From: Pelodera strongyloides
Taxonomy: Eukaryota > Nematoda > Chromadorea > Rhabditida > Rhabditidae
Reading direction: 5' to 3'
Assembly: GCA_036852015.1 (NCBI GenBank)
Contig: JAANDG010000067.1
Coordinates: 62,001-126,000, forward strand
DNA length: 64,000 nt
Shown here: positions 43,353 to 58,600 of the stretch, one piece after another
Position numbering within the stretch: position 1 is the first letter of the stretch
Layout of the letters: the number at the start of each line of letters is the position of its first letter
Made by a program: the position numbers and the translations under genes
The notes under the pieces: generated by a model
Seen by the model: only the letters and a program-made list of their open reading frames with translations
What the model was told of the DNA's origin: nothing
The model's database searches: none

Positions 43353-46300
43353 ACCCCTTCCTTCACCTTTCAATTGAGTATGTCCCCAATGAGTCAGAAG
43401 AACCAACACTTCACTCATTATGTGTCATGAAAGGGTCCGTAAGGTGGTCAAATTTGATAGAGAGAGGGAGAGAGAGAGAGAGAGGGAGAGAAAGAGAGAA
43501 ATAGACACAGAGTGACCCAGAGAGAGATATTTTAAGAGGTGACGTACTCCCTTTATTTCCCACTTCTTCCGTGCAACTGATTCAGAGAAACCCAACAATA
43601 GAAATCAAAAGAGAAAACAAACAAAAACGAGTCATTCATGCAAACCGTTTCCCCTTGCAAAGAACTACTGAAAGTTTTCTATATGCACAGTGGAGTCAGG
43701 AAATTATGTGTACTGGTTAGCTTCTAATATTTAGAATAGAGCTTGATAATCCCTAAATGTCACGTACATTAACAGTAGTAAAGAAGGGCACTTATTTTAC
43801 TTGGCAACTTGTGAATTTAGCAGGATTTTTTAGGGTTCAAGGCGCCAGTCCTAGTGCACGCATGTCACAAATGAACTTCCAGAGATAGGACTACTAAGGA
43901 AAGATCAATAAACAACCCAACCTGATGTATGACCATATTGTAGAGTCCGCGGCGGATTCTCGGCTTGCACTCCACGGGCTCTTCTGGCAGGGCTGCCAAT
44001 TGGCGAGCGGCGGCGTTGCGGTCTCCTGGAATTACGGTAATACATCAATCAATATTTTATTTATGGAGTTCGGCCCAGTTTCAGTTTTAATTCCTGGTTG
44101 TCTGTCTCGAATAGTTCCACTTTCGAGTTTCAGTTTCGAGTTTCGCGTTTCGGGTCGGTCTTAGTTTCCGATTTTGCTTTTAATTTCGCTTTCCCATTCG
44201 AGTTTCGACTTTCTTACTTTCAGTTTTGAGTTTCGGTATCCCAAGAATGATTTGAAAAGACAACTACGTGACTAATTCATAGCGGGAAATGCGTGGTTTA
44301 TTGGAAGAAACCTTTGGTCAGACCGTAAGAAATCTGATTTCACGCTTGAACTCTTTTCGTATGACTTGTGTGCTCTAAACGAGATAGAAAGAATAAAACA
44401 TATATTCTGCTTAGGCGACACACGAGTATAGTTTTTGCGACTTTTGCAAAACTAGTCAGAAACAAGTATTCCATGTAAACCTCAATGTATACAATAGACT
44501 CTTTGCGATCTCATAAAAAATCTTTATTTCTCTCTCTCCTCTCTCTCTCTCCTCTCTCCTCTCTCTCTCTCCCTCTCTACCCGAAGCAACTATGAAAAAA
44601 GTGCGCAATGAGTTAGCCTGCCTACTGTAGTATTTCTTAAGAAACCCTGAATTACAGCTCAACGCCGAAAATATCCCTTCTAGTGACTAAACACAGGAAA
44701 CCCCCATTCTTTCACTTGAATAAATATGCGTGACTCTGCCAAGCTATTATTAATATGTACATTTATTGTTGTCATTTATTATAAGCCACTATTTATATAT
44801 AGCCTAGATTACTAAGCTACTACGTAGTTTCTTGTGTGTGTTTAGAGAGAGAGGGGGGGGGAGACGGGGGCAGTTCTAGGTAAAGAGAGAGAGAGAGATG
44901 GGCAGAGAGAGAAAGATAGGAGATAAAGAGAGAGATATTTTATAAAGGGCGGGCCATAGAACAGGTACCAAAAAGAACTGGAATTTGCCCGTTTATAAGG
45001 TTATTTCTCATATATAGGGACACTATCCCCGTGGGATCTTTCTTTCTCTAGCCCTATTTCCACTGTACAATTGGCTGGTGTAAAAAGTTTATTGACGAAA
45101 TTGAAAGCTGCGTATTTCCCTGAACATCCACCTATTGGATCTGGGCATATATACTGAATAGGGCATAGGGCAGTACTACTTTAAAGAGTAAGGACACCAA
45201 TATTCACCATTGCTAACCTACCCTTAACATTATCAAGGTCTCATCTTCAGGTTTTGATATTCTATAGCACATCAACGCACCAATCCTTAGACTACCCATC
45301 TTTTGGAGTAACATTATCGTTGCCAGGCTACCAATTTCATTACCAAGCTACCAATTCTTGAACTATTATATACCGAATTCCTCCCTCTCTCTCGCTCTCC
45401 TTTATTTTATAAACCAAAGATAAAACACCGAATAAACTTAGGAATCGCAATGCCAACGATACTAGTCTTATTCCTGCAATTTGTTATATCGATACTAGCA
45501 AATGGACATGACAAATGTCCAAAGAATTGGCTTCACAATAAAAAAGGAAGAAGTTGCTATTTCGTATCCAACAAGCAAATGACACACTATGAGGTGGGTG
45601 CTTTTTGAGCGCATTGAAATATCATCGGTGCGCGGCGGCGCGCAAGCACACAGTTTAGTTCGCGGCGTTGTTACAGCGAACTGTTTAGATCGCGACGGTG
45701 TTCAAACACAGGGTTGCTCTCCCAAGAAAAAATTTGATGCGGCGGCGCGCCAGCACATAGTTTAGTTCAAGGCGGTGTTCCAACGTACGGTTTAGCTCGC
45801 AGCGGGGAGCGAGCACGCCGTTTGATCACGGCGGCGCTCTCATACAATTTTGGAGGTCCGCGACTTGGGCATCGCAGATATACCATCTTCTAGATATCTG
45901 TTGTTTTTACGAAAACTCACTAATTACTAATTATTGATGATTTTTAGGCTCAAAAATATTGCGGACAATTGTCTAAACGCAGCACATTGTTAAGGATCAC
46001 TACTGAAGCGGAGAACGATTTTGTTACCGGTAAGATTTTATAATACAAATTTACTATAATACAAATTTTAGCCAGGAGTTTAGCTCCTATGTAACAGTTG
46101 TATTTGACGGAGTAACGTATTCTCGATACCTGCATTCCGATGCGTTGTATGCAAATGATTACAGTTAGACTAAAAATCGCGAAGTTATTTGCATGAACTA
46201 CATAGGATAGGAATACAAAGTCTATCATACGTTTCAAATACCGGCTGTCATATTGCTTTAATAATATTTTGTTTATACAGATCTCAGTTGGAAATCGCCT

Positions 46301-49300
46301 TTTTGGTTGGACGCCAAGGCCCGGTTTGACATAGTGGATAGCGCTGCGGGACTATTTAGTCCGGGATTCGTGCTACGGTGGCCAAATAGTACGGTAGTTA
46401 TACAAAATTCTGATGAGTACCGCAGTTGCTTATATTCGGAATATGCCGAAGATGCAGAGTTATACTGGGCTATCATTAAAGCTGTTAGCATATAATAATA
46501 TGTTTCACGAAGCGCATGTTATGGCATAGCACTTTAACATCCAAAACCAACCAACGCTTTGCCTTTAACAGATCAACCGGTGCGCTACACAAACTTCGCT
46601 AGCGGACACGGGTTTCGCACGTTTACCGCGCGGAAGATCTGCGTCACGGTCGACTCACGCGGGCGGTGGTATAACGAGGAGTGTTCCCGTAAAGCTTATG
46701 CAATTTGCCGCCGGAAAGTGATCCATAGAACGCAACCGGTAAGGGTTACTGTATTTTACCATAACATTGTCCCGTTACCGGCACACGTAATTAATTTTAA
46801 TAGCTATTTTAATACCGTAATCCAGCAGCATACTCGTTGCAGATATTTATATAGTACACAGTAGTTAACACAACGGTTTGGTAGACCTAGAGGCTGGGTT
46901 CGATTCCCGCTCGGTTAGTACTCTGCTTTTTTCCAGTCACCCAAGTTATTGATTGATTTAGATTGGATGTCCGAAACACTGGAGCTTAAATACTCAGACA
47001 AAATCATGTTACCGCGCATTTGTCAGAGAAAATATGACAATGCTAATGGCGGACATTACGTGCTATGAGAAAGGTCAGCTGCTTTTCACTTTTCACTAAC
47101 TATAAATTTAGTTATCATATAAAAGGCGCTTTCAATCATCAAGCACCTCCCGGTACAGAAATATGTTTCTACATTCCACAACGGTTATTTTACTTTACCG
47201 TTTAAAAAATATGGGTATATCCGCAAAGGTTCATGGCATACATGTCTTGATATTTTGAATTTTGAATTACTTAAAGGGTCAGGCCCATTTCAAATGACCC
47301 CTATTTTTGATGATTCCATCTGATTCTTCATGTCAAATATAATAGGATACGATATTTTTCTAATTTTCAAGCGCAAAATTCACGCAGTATTCAGCAATTT
47401 ACCATTGCCAGTCATACCCAACTATTTATCGCAGTTGACACGCCCCTTCGCGCTAATTGGGCAATATGCTCTGTTGGGCGTGGCAATTGCGATATTGACC
47501 ACTCAGCGCGAAGGGGCGTGCCAACTGCGATAAATAGTTGGGTATGACTGGCAATGGTAAATTGCTGAATAGTGTGTGAATTTTGCGCTTGAAAATTAGA
47601 AAAATATTGCATCCTACTATATTTGACATGGAGCACCAGGTGGACTCATCAAAAATAGGGGTAATTTGAAATGGGCCTGACCCTTTAATTGTGCTATGTA
47701 GTTTGGTCCCTTGTTAGTGCGAACTGTTGTGAAGCGTGTATGTCTTACAATTATGGTATCCACTTGTGATCAATAAACTATAAACTATAGTATTATTATA
47801 CACAGATATGAAAGTTCTTCTTTCTTTGGATTATATTATTTTATTTATTGATCGAAATCTTCTTTAGGAGCCGATGTCCATCACTCAGATGCCACGTTGG
47901 CGTCCGTGGGCTCAGCAGAGGAGAATGCGTTTATTTTGGGTTAGTTGTATTATGGTCTATCATGGTAAATCGAAAATCCGCGTTCGCGCCGCTCACGTAT
48001 GGCACTAAGATGGTGCGCGGCGGAAATACGGCGCACATTCGGCGCGTATACTAACTAATTACAGTCCAATTTCCAACTCTTTAGATCTCGCGCGTGCCAA
48101 ACTTCCCGATTTTGAGTTCGTCATGTTAGGCGCGTTTGGACACGCTAATGACGCCGAAAAATGGAGCTGGCTAGATGGTAAGTACGTTGGTTCTTTAAAA
48201 AAAATTTGCTCGTTTTCTTTCAATTAGCTATTTTTTTTGGCACTATTTGGGAGGTAATTTTTTTAAAGATACATTTTTTAGCTAAACTGTACCCGACTGT
48301 ACCGCCCATGTAGTATATGCAATAATTTACTTATACCTTATATCATTGTTAAATATCATAAATAAACTGTAGTTTAAATCTTTACTTCTTTACTAAGAAA
48401 AAGAATATTAATTTTCTAGGCAAAGACTTTGGCGCTTTCGTGAACTGGGAACGTGGTATGCCACATGGCGAAAGGCAACTTGCTGTATTGTTTATGAATA
48501 GAAGAGGAAGGTGGATTAACCATTATGCTGATAAAGTACTGTCTTATTATAGAGCTGTGGCTGTATGTAAGTTTAATATGCAAAGCGCTAGTTAACCATA
48601 AGCTATAATTATAACTTCGTGATGATACGTACGTAAGTGCTGGATTTTTCGCAAACCATCCCACATGCCGAAAAGCCCTTAGAACGGAGTTTATTTGAAA
48701 AGAATTAAAGCGAAATACCGGCCGTTTTTGAAGCGCATCGTGGACAGTTCCATTCTTAAGTATTTATGCTAATTTACTCTAATTTAGCTCGATTTTTTTA
48801 TGCTCATTTGCATAAGCTGCATAATAATGCTGGTGCGCTCGCTGTGTTTCAAAAACCGGCCGGTATTTTGTTTAGGCTTAGTTGAGCTCAAGCTTGTATT
48901 TTTTTCTAGTTGATAACAAAACATATTCGTTTTCAAATAAATATTGAGCGCGTTGTGGTTCTAATTATGAGATCTTTCATTTGACAAGTTAATTCTTTCA
49001 ATATTAATTATTCGTATAAATTTCCTTTTTTCCATTGTTTGCCATCATTTTGCTTATTGTTAGTCGCTAGAGCTAAGTTTAAAAAAATATTTGCAAATTG
49101 TATGGTCACGTCACAAGTCACAATTAAGTGTTTAATCACTGACTGAGTAGTTATGTTACTTTTATATTATGTAGTTAATTTACGTTTACTTGTTATCATA
49201 ATCTTTTGTTAGTAATATACATTTTATTCTCATCTACGAGGATCTCATTTATGCTGATTTATGCGTAAATAAACGTTACACTTTTATATTATTCGTGTTT

Positions 49301-52133
49301 TTGTCGAGACCTTTCTTAAAGGCTTCAAGGTCAATGTCTGAAAACGGATCGGTAATTCTAGCCATTGCTAACGTATTGCTAACTTCGTCGTAAGTGTGAG
49401 AGGGGTGGCGGCGTTGCAGCCTACACCGACAAAGCTTGGCGTGCAAGCCGCGTAAGAACGGCGAGGTTTCGGCGAGCAACCTTGCATGCCAGAACCCCGT
49501 GGCGTGGCACTTCTTCCACGCCGCATGAACGCCCAGTTTCTCTTTGCAGCGGGTATCGCACATGTAAGGGTATCGAAATAAAAATAAAAATAACTACTAA
49601 CCATCAACAGTAAGTTCCGCCTTGGTGGACGCGGTTCCATGTGCATTTGTTGCCACACATCTGTAGAATCCTTCGGCAAGGAAGTTTACAGACGAGAGAA
49701 TCAGTTTCTGAGTACCGTCTGGACAGGACTCGATCTAAAATTAGAATCTAGCTTCAGTACATTAAAGCGGTATGACATGTGGTTTGGATTGCTTTTCCAC
49801 GTTATGTTCCCTTCTGTGCGTTGTATGCAATGTTATGTGCCCTTCTGTGCGCGGAGAACACAGAAAGGCACCCGATTTGCATATAAGAACCCACCTTGGT
49901 CTTCTCATCTGGTGCGATCTCAATGCCATCCTTGAGCCACTTGATCGCGGGGAATGGTTCACCGAATGGCAAACAATCGAAAGTGCTCGATGCGCCTTCT
50001 TTGCATCTCTGAAATTAACCAAAAATAAAGCCTGACTGAGTCTGGATATTAAAGGTTGGGAGTATGGAACAATATACTGTAATTACTCGAAAATTGATTG
50101 TGCTTATGTTTTACCACCGCAGCTAGTTTAACTAGTATATATAATGTACGCTTTGCAGATTTATAGTTGCCACTCTTGCTGGTAAGTGAATTATCTTTCG
50201 CTCTTTAGTTTTTTTTTTGAATAAGTAAAGTCTTCTAACTTTACAGTGCGAGAATGGTATGAGGAATGGTACGGTTAAAAAAGGTAATCTACCTTCACAG
50301 TGAGAGGAATAGTAAATCCGGGCGCTCGTCCAACACGAGAAGTATCGACAGATGGGGCACGACGCTCTCCGCCTACAGTTAACATTATTAGTTTGTTTCA
50401 GCATTTCCTACCGCCTACCGAATATCATCCCCCAAACCTTCAAACATCACGACAACGTAAAGTCGGAAGCTCTGGTCATTTTCAAGCATTCTTCTTACAA
50501 CAATAACGTTTATTTGCTAGACGAGTTAACGCACACATCCACAAACTTCTAGAAAAGTACTAGAAACTACGAAAACCAAAGTGTATCCTACGCTCTTGGA
50601 ACACCAGCATACCACTAGCAAGGAATCGATTTGATACTCAATCGTATAATCAATAATGCCTTATATATCACCCACGTTGCACCGATACGTCTCCGGTAGT
50701 TCTAGCGGTTCCGTATTGGTTCTCTGCCACACACCGGTATCCGCCGGCATCTTGCCGTGTAGCACCATCAACCGCTAGTTCACAGGTACCGTCGGGATGG
50801 TCAGTCTGGAAAATTAGCTTGAAAGCGATATAACATCCGGTTGTATAGCTTGAAAGTGATATAACATCCGGTTGTAATGTATAGTCCTAGGCCGAAGCCC
50901 GGGCCTCTTACGCCAAGCATTAAACCAGGTGTATAGCTATGAAACACATAAAGTTAATAAATCTTTTAATGAGTATAACAAATATTCAAACATAAACGGT
51001 AAGTTAATAAATCGATCATCAATAAATCAATAAATCAATAACAAGAAGAGAAGAAAATAAAGTCTTACAATTCTAACTCGTCCATACGGGAACACTCGTT
51101 CACCATCCTTGAACCACTTGATCGACAACTTTTCACCTGAGAATTTGCATCTGAAAATCATATTTATTTATTTTATGAAAACTTGAGCGTCTGAACCGCG
51201 AAACATTATGAAGCGAATATTAAATCCCATACTATACTATACAACCACGGATTTATAAATTAAAAAAAAAGTCCTTATCACTCTAGAAACCCACTGGAAC
51301 GTATGTATTCCTCACAGTCAGATCTGAAAAGGAAAAACGAAAAAAAAAATGAAAAAAATGAACCTGTGTGTGAAATTTTGTCCTTCAGGAATTCGGATAT
51401 TTTCCAGTGCATCGATCAGTTTTGGTGCCTGAAAAATGGTAAGACGTCAGTTTTTTTCCATCAGAGCTTTTATATTTATTCAACTGTTGATTATGTTGTT
51501 AAACGATTGGGCTAAAGTAAAGTATTCAACAGGTTTATTTCCACACCGTACCACAGAATGCATGCTCTAGGTGCAGGCAAGAATGGTGCGGATTTTTGAA
51601 ACGTATTTCGGACACCTGCATTCCATATGTTGTATGCAAATTACTTAAAAAAAATAGCACAGTATTGCGCAGTCATTTACATACACTACATGGGAATGCA
51701 GTTACTGAACATACGTTTTATATAAAACCGGCTATTATACCGCTTTAAAATTATGGGTTCTTCCTAACACGTTCCCAGCCCTTTTTAACCGAATTCTGCT
51801 ACACATTTTCTGTGTGCTTGTACTTTATGTGATAGTCTATGTTACCTTATTCCTATCGTAATCGTCTCGTTCCATGGATGGTCGTACTGTATCTCTGGGT
51901 GCTCTCTTCACTGTTGCCACACCCTTATCATGTGCTGTGCCAGAAGGATTAGTGGCCACGATACGGTAGATACCTGAATATAGATTATTGATTATTGTTT
52001 AATTGATAAATGATTCCCCTCGCTTTCTTTCTGCTCTCTCTCTCCTCCCTTCATGTCAGTGAATTTCTTCTTCCTCTTTCCTTCTCGCTCTCTGACTAAC
52101 TCCCCTCCCTTCATCCTGACTATCCAGTCTCTC

Positions 52134-52168
<35 letters not shown>

Positions 52169-55100
52169 GTCTGTCTCTCTCTCCCTTTCTCCCTCTTACC
52201 ATCGTCATCCATATTGCACGATGGGATATGTAGCCGTGCAGTTCCATCTGGTGCAACACTCAATTGGATTCTGTCCGATGGTTCGACCTTGGCTCCGTCC
52301 TTGAACCACGTCAACTCGGGCATCGGCGAGCCTTCCACCTAAACAAAATGGTATAACAAAGGTGTGAAAAAAAGTGAAAATGGTGTGAAAATGGTGTGAA
52401 GTGAAAATGGTATAAGAATGATATGGAAATGGTGTAAAACGACACGAATTGGTATCAAAATGGTGTGGAAATGGATTGTAAAAGAGTGACAATCTTTTTT
52501 ATTTGGAAAGTTCAGCGCCAGCCACAACTTACAGATACAGTATGACTATGACGAACTGAGAAAGATAGCATAAAAGTCAGGCGATTCCGTAACCGTACAA
52601 AAGGTGATACGCTACGATATGGTACATAAAAGATACCGTATACAAATATGACTACAGTATATAAATAAAACTGCAGTGTACCTTGCATTCCATAGTCAGT
52701 GGTTGTCCCTCTACTGCTCTAGCATCACCCAGCCTAATGGCAAATCTCGGGGGTTCGATTCTGGCCGCCGGCATGGCGTATGAACCATCTGGAAACAAAG
52801 CATTGAAGTTAAATTCGTATTTTATTGTTTATAGTTATAGTTTGCAGTTCATCGTCTCAGTTAACATAAAAAATGGTCTAGTTTGTAGTTACGATACGAT
52901 AATAAAAGTAAACCATTTGGCGACGTTTCCCTTTTTTTTGGTGGGCCAAACTATTGGCCCGTGACCATTTTTTCTCGAAAACCTAGTCGGTGTCGGTAAC
53001 CGGTCGCCAAATGTTTTCCAAATGGTTGGGCTGCGAATTAGGAAAAATACCAACCATCCAGACGGACAAAGCTCTTGGTGGTGGCCGAACCGCTCTCATT
53101 GGATGCTACACATCTGTACGTTCCTTCATCGCTCATCGAAGCGTTGCGAACGGTCAGGCGGTAGGAACCGGACTAGAATTAAAGAAGTATTCAATATGCA
53201 AATGTTGGGCTGTACTGTTTGCGAATCCCAAAGCGAAGGTCAAAACATCTGTTTATCGTTTACCTGACCTGGTCTCTACCATAGCCCTGCCTCGACCTCA
53301 ACCGCGAGCTATGGTTTTGTTTTCATTAGAAAACAAGGATCGGACGAAGGCCGTACTTACTGTATCGACCTTATAAAACACGAAAATACGGAATAGAAAA
53401 ATCGACTTTTACAAAAGTTTAGTTTGTTTACCCATCCTTAGCGCTGTTACGCGTTCGTTGTACGTTAAAGGAGGAGGCTCACGAGAATGAAGTGTTAAAT
53501 TAGTTTCCTTTTATCGAAAGATGATGGTATTAAATTAAGAAAGACATGTTTTACAAAGCAAAAGCTTTTAATTGGAAGGAGTAAATCAATATAAAACTAT
53601 GAAGTCTATAAAAATTTTGGATCGTAGTAAATAGTTGATTTCCATAGTGGGCATGCAAATTGACAAGTCATTTTGCAAGCCGGCAAAAAATTTGAATGTT
53701 CACCACGGAAATCAACTATTTGCTACGATCCAAAATTTTTATAGACTTCATAGTCTTATATTGATTTACTCCTTCCAATTAAAAGCTTTTGCTTTGTAAA
53801 GCATGTCTTTCGGAATTTAATACCATCATATGTCGATAAAAGGAAACCATTTGAGCACTTCATTCTTGTGAGCCTCCTCAAGCTAAAATGTCCTAGGTCC
53901 ATAGCTAGATTCACCTTTTCATCATTATCCCAATTAAATCGACCATCTTCAAGCAAAGCGGTACCGTCCTTTGACCACTTCACCGTTGGCATAGGGACAC
54001 CGGTAACCTTGAAACAATTTTAATATAAAAATATTTACACACATTTTAGAGCTGGGAAACTACACCTACGTAAGGTAAGAGGGCCTTCATTTCGGTTTAC
54101 TCAGTTGAGAGATGTGGTTAGCTTAGATTTCAGTTGCGTAGATGCCAGAGCTACGGTACAGCTGCCAAAAGATATGGTTGGCTTGCTTATGTGTTTGCCC
54201 TTGGTGAACATTTACCAAGCATGGCTGGTCCTGACTATCATTGTGTGTACATGTGCTGACCCAGAAATAGTACAAGATCTGCAACTGTCTACCTTGCATT
54301 CCAGATTGATACTAGACCCAAGTCGCACGGTCATGTCCTCGAGCGGAATGATGAAGCGAGGAGCCTGTCCGAGTTCGACCTTTGCTTTTTCTGTCTTGCC
54401 GAGGTTCACTAAATATGGAAGGTTAGGAAACGTATGTGAATTAAAGCGGAATAACACCCAGCTTTTGAAACATATATTGGACGGTGTATTCCCAAGCAGT
54501 ATCTAAATAACTGCGCGATATTGCGCGAATTTTTATTTAGTGTATTTTTATTCGTTTGCAAATTTCCTTTATAACCCACAAAAGATGCAAGACTGCCACT
54601 GAAGAAGCTTTGTCTGTAAACCGTGCGCCGCACACATATCAAGCATGTCACGTCCATTTTTGAAAGGCACACAAAATTGAGCCATTTGTGCGCCAGGAGA
54701 GTGCCAAAAGTGCGCGAATAAAATATTCCCAAATTTCGGATGTAAAAAGTTACTCACTCTCAACATGGGCGGTGGCCTGAGTCTTCGCCTTTCCATGCTT
54801 ATTCTCCGCTTCACAACGGTAGATTCCCTCGTCGGACATCGAGCATTCCTAAAACAATAGAAATATTAAATGTTGTGATACTTAATTTTGTTTGGCATGG
54901 CGTCTCCAGGGTTAGAGTTCTAGAGCCTTAGGGTTCTTGGGTTACATATACCTGCGTCAGCATATAGGACATCATAGCTTCTTACTAGTATAAGTAATGC
55001 TTATTTACTATTTATTTTATGCTCACTTCCCACAGCTAAACTATGGAAATGCGCTTTATTGCTTCTACGATAGTATCTTATTATATAAAGGAGAAGAGTT

Positions 55101-55461
55101 TGTTTATGACTTTGTCACAGACTTTGTTTATGATTTTGTTTTTATGTGCACAACGAAATCCCTTCATAAAGAAAATTCTTCGATCGAAAGAGCATACAAA
55201 ATCTTTGCCGCTGGCGAGATTCGAACCCACATCAGCGCACAATCTCTCCATTCACAGTCCAACGCTCTACCGGTTGAGCTATGCTAGCTTATCATAAGGG
55301 GAACCATCTGCTCTACACATAGAGAACCTTCGATGGCAAATTTGCATGCTACCATTAGTCGAATGGAATCCAGACTCATTTTGTACGTTTCCCCAATCAT
55401 AAATAACTTTGTAGACGTGTGAACGTAAAGGGCACAAGTTTCACGGAAAAAGAGAGAGATA

Positions 55462-55514
<53 letters not shown>

Positions 55515-55608
55515 GGTACGCGATGTCAGAAAGAAAAGAGATGAGCAAATAGAAAGTTATGAACAATAGAGAGAAGAGAGAAGAGTGAGAGGTAGATAGA
55601 TAGATCGA

Positions 55609-55639
<31 letters not shown>

Positions 55640-58600
55640 CGTTAGAGAGAGAGAAGGGACGCGATGCGAGAAAGCGTGAAAAAGAGATGAGGAAATAGAA
55701 AGACATGAACGATAGAGGACGCAATGTGGGAATAGAGAGAAGAGAGGAGAGAGATAGATAGAGAGAGAGAGGTAGAGAGAGAAAGAGAGAAAGAGAGAGA
55801 GAGACGGGACGCGAGTTGAGAAACCGTGAAAAGGAGATGAGGAAATAGAAAGTTATGAACGATAGAGAGAAGAGTGAGAGACAGAGAGAGAGAGGAAGAG
55901 AGAGAGGGATGGAGAGTAGGAGCAGGAGTGGTGAGGTACATACAATCCAACAAGCGGGAGAGAGCAGAAGAAAAAGAGGGGCTTAGATAGTAGGAGAGGA
56001 GAAAGTTGCATTTTTACAGTTGTAGAAATTCATTTTTTTTAATAGGGTAACAATCGGCCGAAGGCCGGTTCCTCCAGTCGGAGAAGAGCCCGTAGGGCTC
56101 TTCGAACGGCTGGTAATGTAATAATTGAATTGCATACCTTGACAGTGAGTGTGCATGTTCCATCTTCGGCTGTTTCGATACGTGTGCGTGGAGCGTTTCG
56201 TACGAGAGCACCGTTGCGGTACCTATAATGGTTAGAGTTTTTTTGCTTGTGAACATATTTTGGTAACCTTTTAAAATCATACTACTATGGTATTAAATAT
56301 AAAGATAAAGATAAAGAGCACGCCGTTATATCAACCGAAATCCGCAGAAACGGTGCAGGGGGTCTTGCAAAGCAAGATAGCGTGGCCAGCTTTAAGCCCC
56401 CGGTGGCCAATCCTTTCGGGAAGCCGATTTATCTCCGCCAGTTTTACCCAGCTCCCAACTTTTACAGTACTATGATATTACTACATAGAATTTCTAAACA
56501 ATCGATATCTCACCACTTGATCTCGGGGAATGGATCTCCCTTAACCTGGCACTTGAGGGTGAGACTCTCCCCACGGTCGGTCCACACATCGACCAGTCCC
56601 TTGGTGAAGAAAGGCTCTTCTCCCTCTTTCTTCTTTTCAAGCTTAGGCACCTGAAAGACAAAGATAGCAATATAAAATAAACTATTTAATAAAAATTTTA
56701 TGAACGAGGCACGGCTGTCGGATTACTGTGAATCATTTAGCGAAGTTCGTAGTTTCTATGTTTTACCGTTTTATCCTTTATTCAAGCCAAGCGTGCTTAC
56801 ATATTAGCTGGGTCTTTTTCACTACTATATTTTTTTAACCTTCTAAAGTTTATTCAACCTCCCGAAAAATCGATGAGTACTTTTCAAAAACCAGGTGTTA
56901 TACCAGTTTAAAAACCAGGTGTTATACCAGTTTAACAATGTCGAGTTTCTAGGAATATATACGGGACCTTACCTTGACGGTGACATTGCAAGAGGTGTTC
57001 GTACTTCCGTGTTCGTTCTGGGCCACACAACGGTAGGCGCCCTCGTCGCCTGAAGATGACGAATAAACTACAGGTATGCTAATTTTCTATGAAGTATACG
57101 ATAATTTCCCGTGCGGTATCAAATTGCCAATTATGCCTACGTCCAACGTCCACGTCCAAGAGTTTAGGCTTAGGCTCGGACTTAGGCTTGGGCTCAGGCT
57201 TAGGCTTAAGCTTAGGCTTACAAGTGCATACCTTCCTCACAATCGTGAATTGTCAGCGAACAAGTTCCATCTGGTGCCACATCCATACTGTGACGTCCAT
57301 CGGCACGCAACGGACATCCGTCTTTGTACCTAAGGAATATTCAAGTAGATTTTCCGTTAGACGTACGTTATGACCTAATCCCTTTAAACTTTACTAACAA
57401 TAAGTGCACTTCATGCGCCTTTCTGTGCAATATCAAGACGACGTGTGCTTTTATATTTTAGTGATATGTATATCTAGCCAACTTGCAACATTGCAACCCC
57501 AAAGAAGCGTTCATAGAATGTTTTGAACATTTTTCAATCCTCAGTGAAACGTACCATGTGAAGTGTTGTATTTTCGTTCACTTTTATATTGGTGAACACA
57601 TGGCAACAAGTTGCTGAGGTTGTCAAGAAAACTGGCCACGACGAGGTCGCCAAGTGGTCACCAAATGGTTATACCAAAACATACCATGTGATGTTAGCCT
57701 TTGGTATCGCGTCGACCTTGCAAGACAGGGTGAGTGGTTTTCCACCATCTACAGTCTTGTTCTCGAGTCCCGGGTGGAAGCGAGGAGCATACTCCTTCTT
57801 CTCAACTACCTCCTCCTCGCGGTGAACTGGAATATACATTTTTATTCAGTGTAAAGCGGTATAACAGCCGTTTTTGAAACGTATGTGGGCGCTGTATTCC
57901 CATGTATCGTATGCAAATAATGCATTTAGTTGTCCAATATAACAGCCGGTTTTGAACCTGTGGGGCGCTGTATCCCCATATGACGTATGTAAATAATTCA
58001 TTTGCATACAAAATAAGGAACGTAGTTGTCCAACATACGTTTCAAAAACCGGCCGATGTTTCGTTTTAAATTTCTTACGATACAAAGGCATGCATTGGTC
58101 AACCGTCGGTGTTCGATGACCCGAACGTCGAGCAAGTTGTCTACCGCTACAATTAGCTTCCTACAATTAGCACTATAGCCACCGTATCGTATCTTAGGGT
58201 CACCTTTTGAGATGTGTCAATTACATATCCTCAATAAACCTTATATATACCGTATGATGATAGTAATTGCCTCACCTTCCACCGAATAGCTGGCCTGTGT
58301 ATCCGCCACTCCGTACTCATTCTTGGCCACGCACTTGTACGATCCAGTGAATTCTTCGGTGAATCGGGCAATACGAAGTCTGCACGCTCCGTCGGGCGTG
58401 TTACGGATCTCGAACACCTCAGACTCGGTGACAATTTTCTCTGCAATGATGTATGCATTTATTATCTTTATGTATAAATATTGGCTAACAAACAAACAAT
58501 AACAAAATAGAACACTCGTACTAAACCGAACTACCGGCCCGTTTTTGAAACGCATTGTGGACAGCAGCATTCCTATGCAGTTCATGCAAATAAACATAAA

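Noticed and set aside
55642..55953. Ser/Leu-rich ORFs over the GA/CT blocks (also 21005-21250, 43164-43430, 52053-52338, 59398-59876)
   Set aside because: They are low-complexity translations of microsatellites in introns. Where they overlap real exons (52200, 59590) only the exon part is coding.
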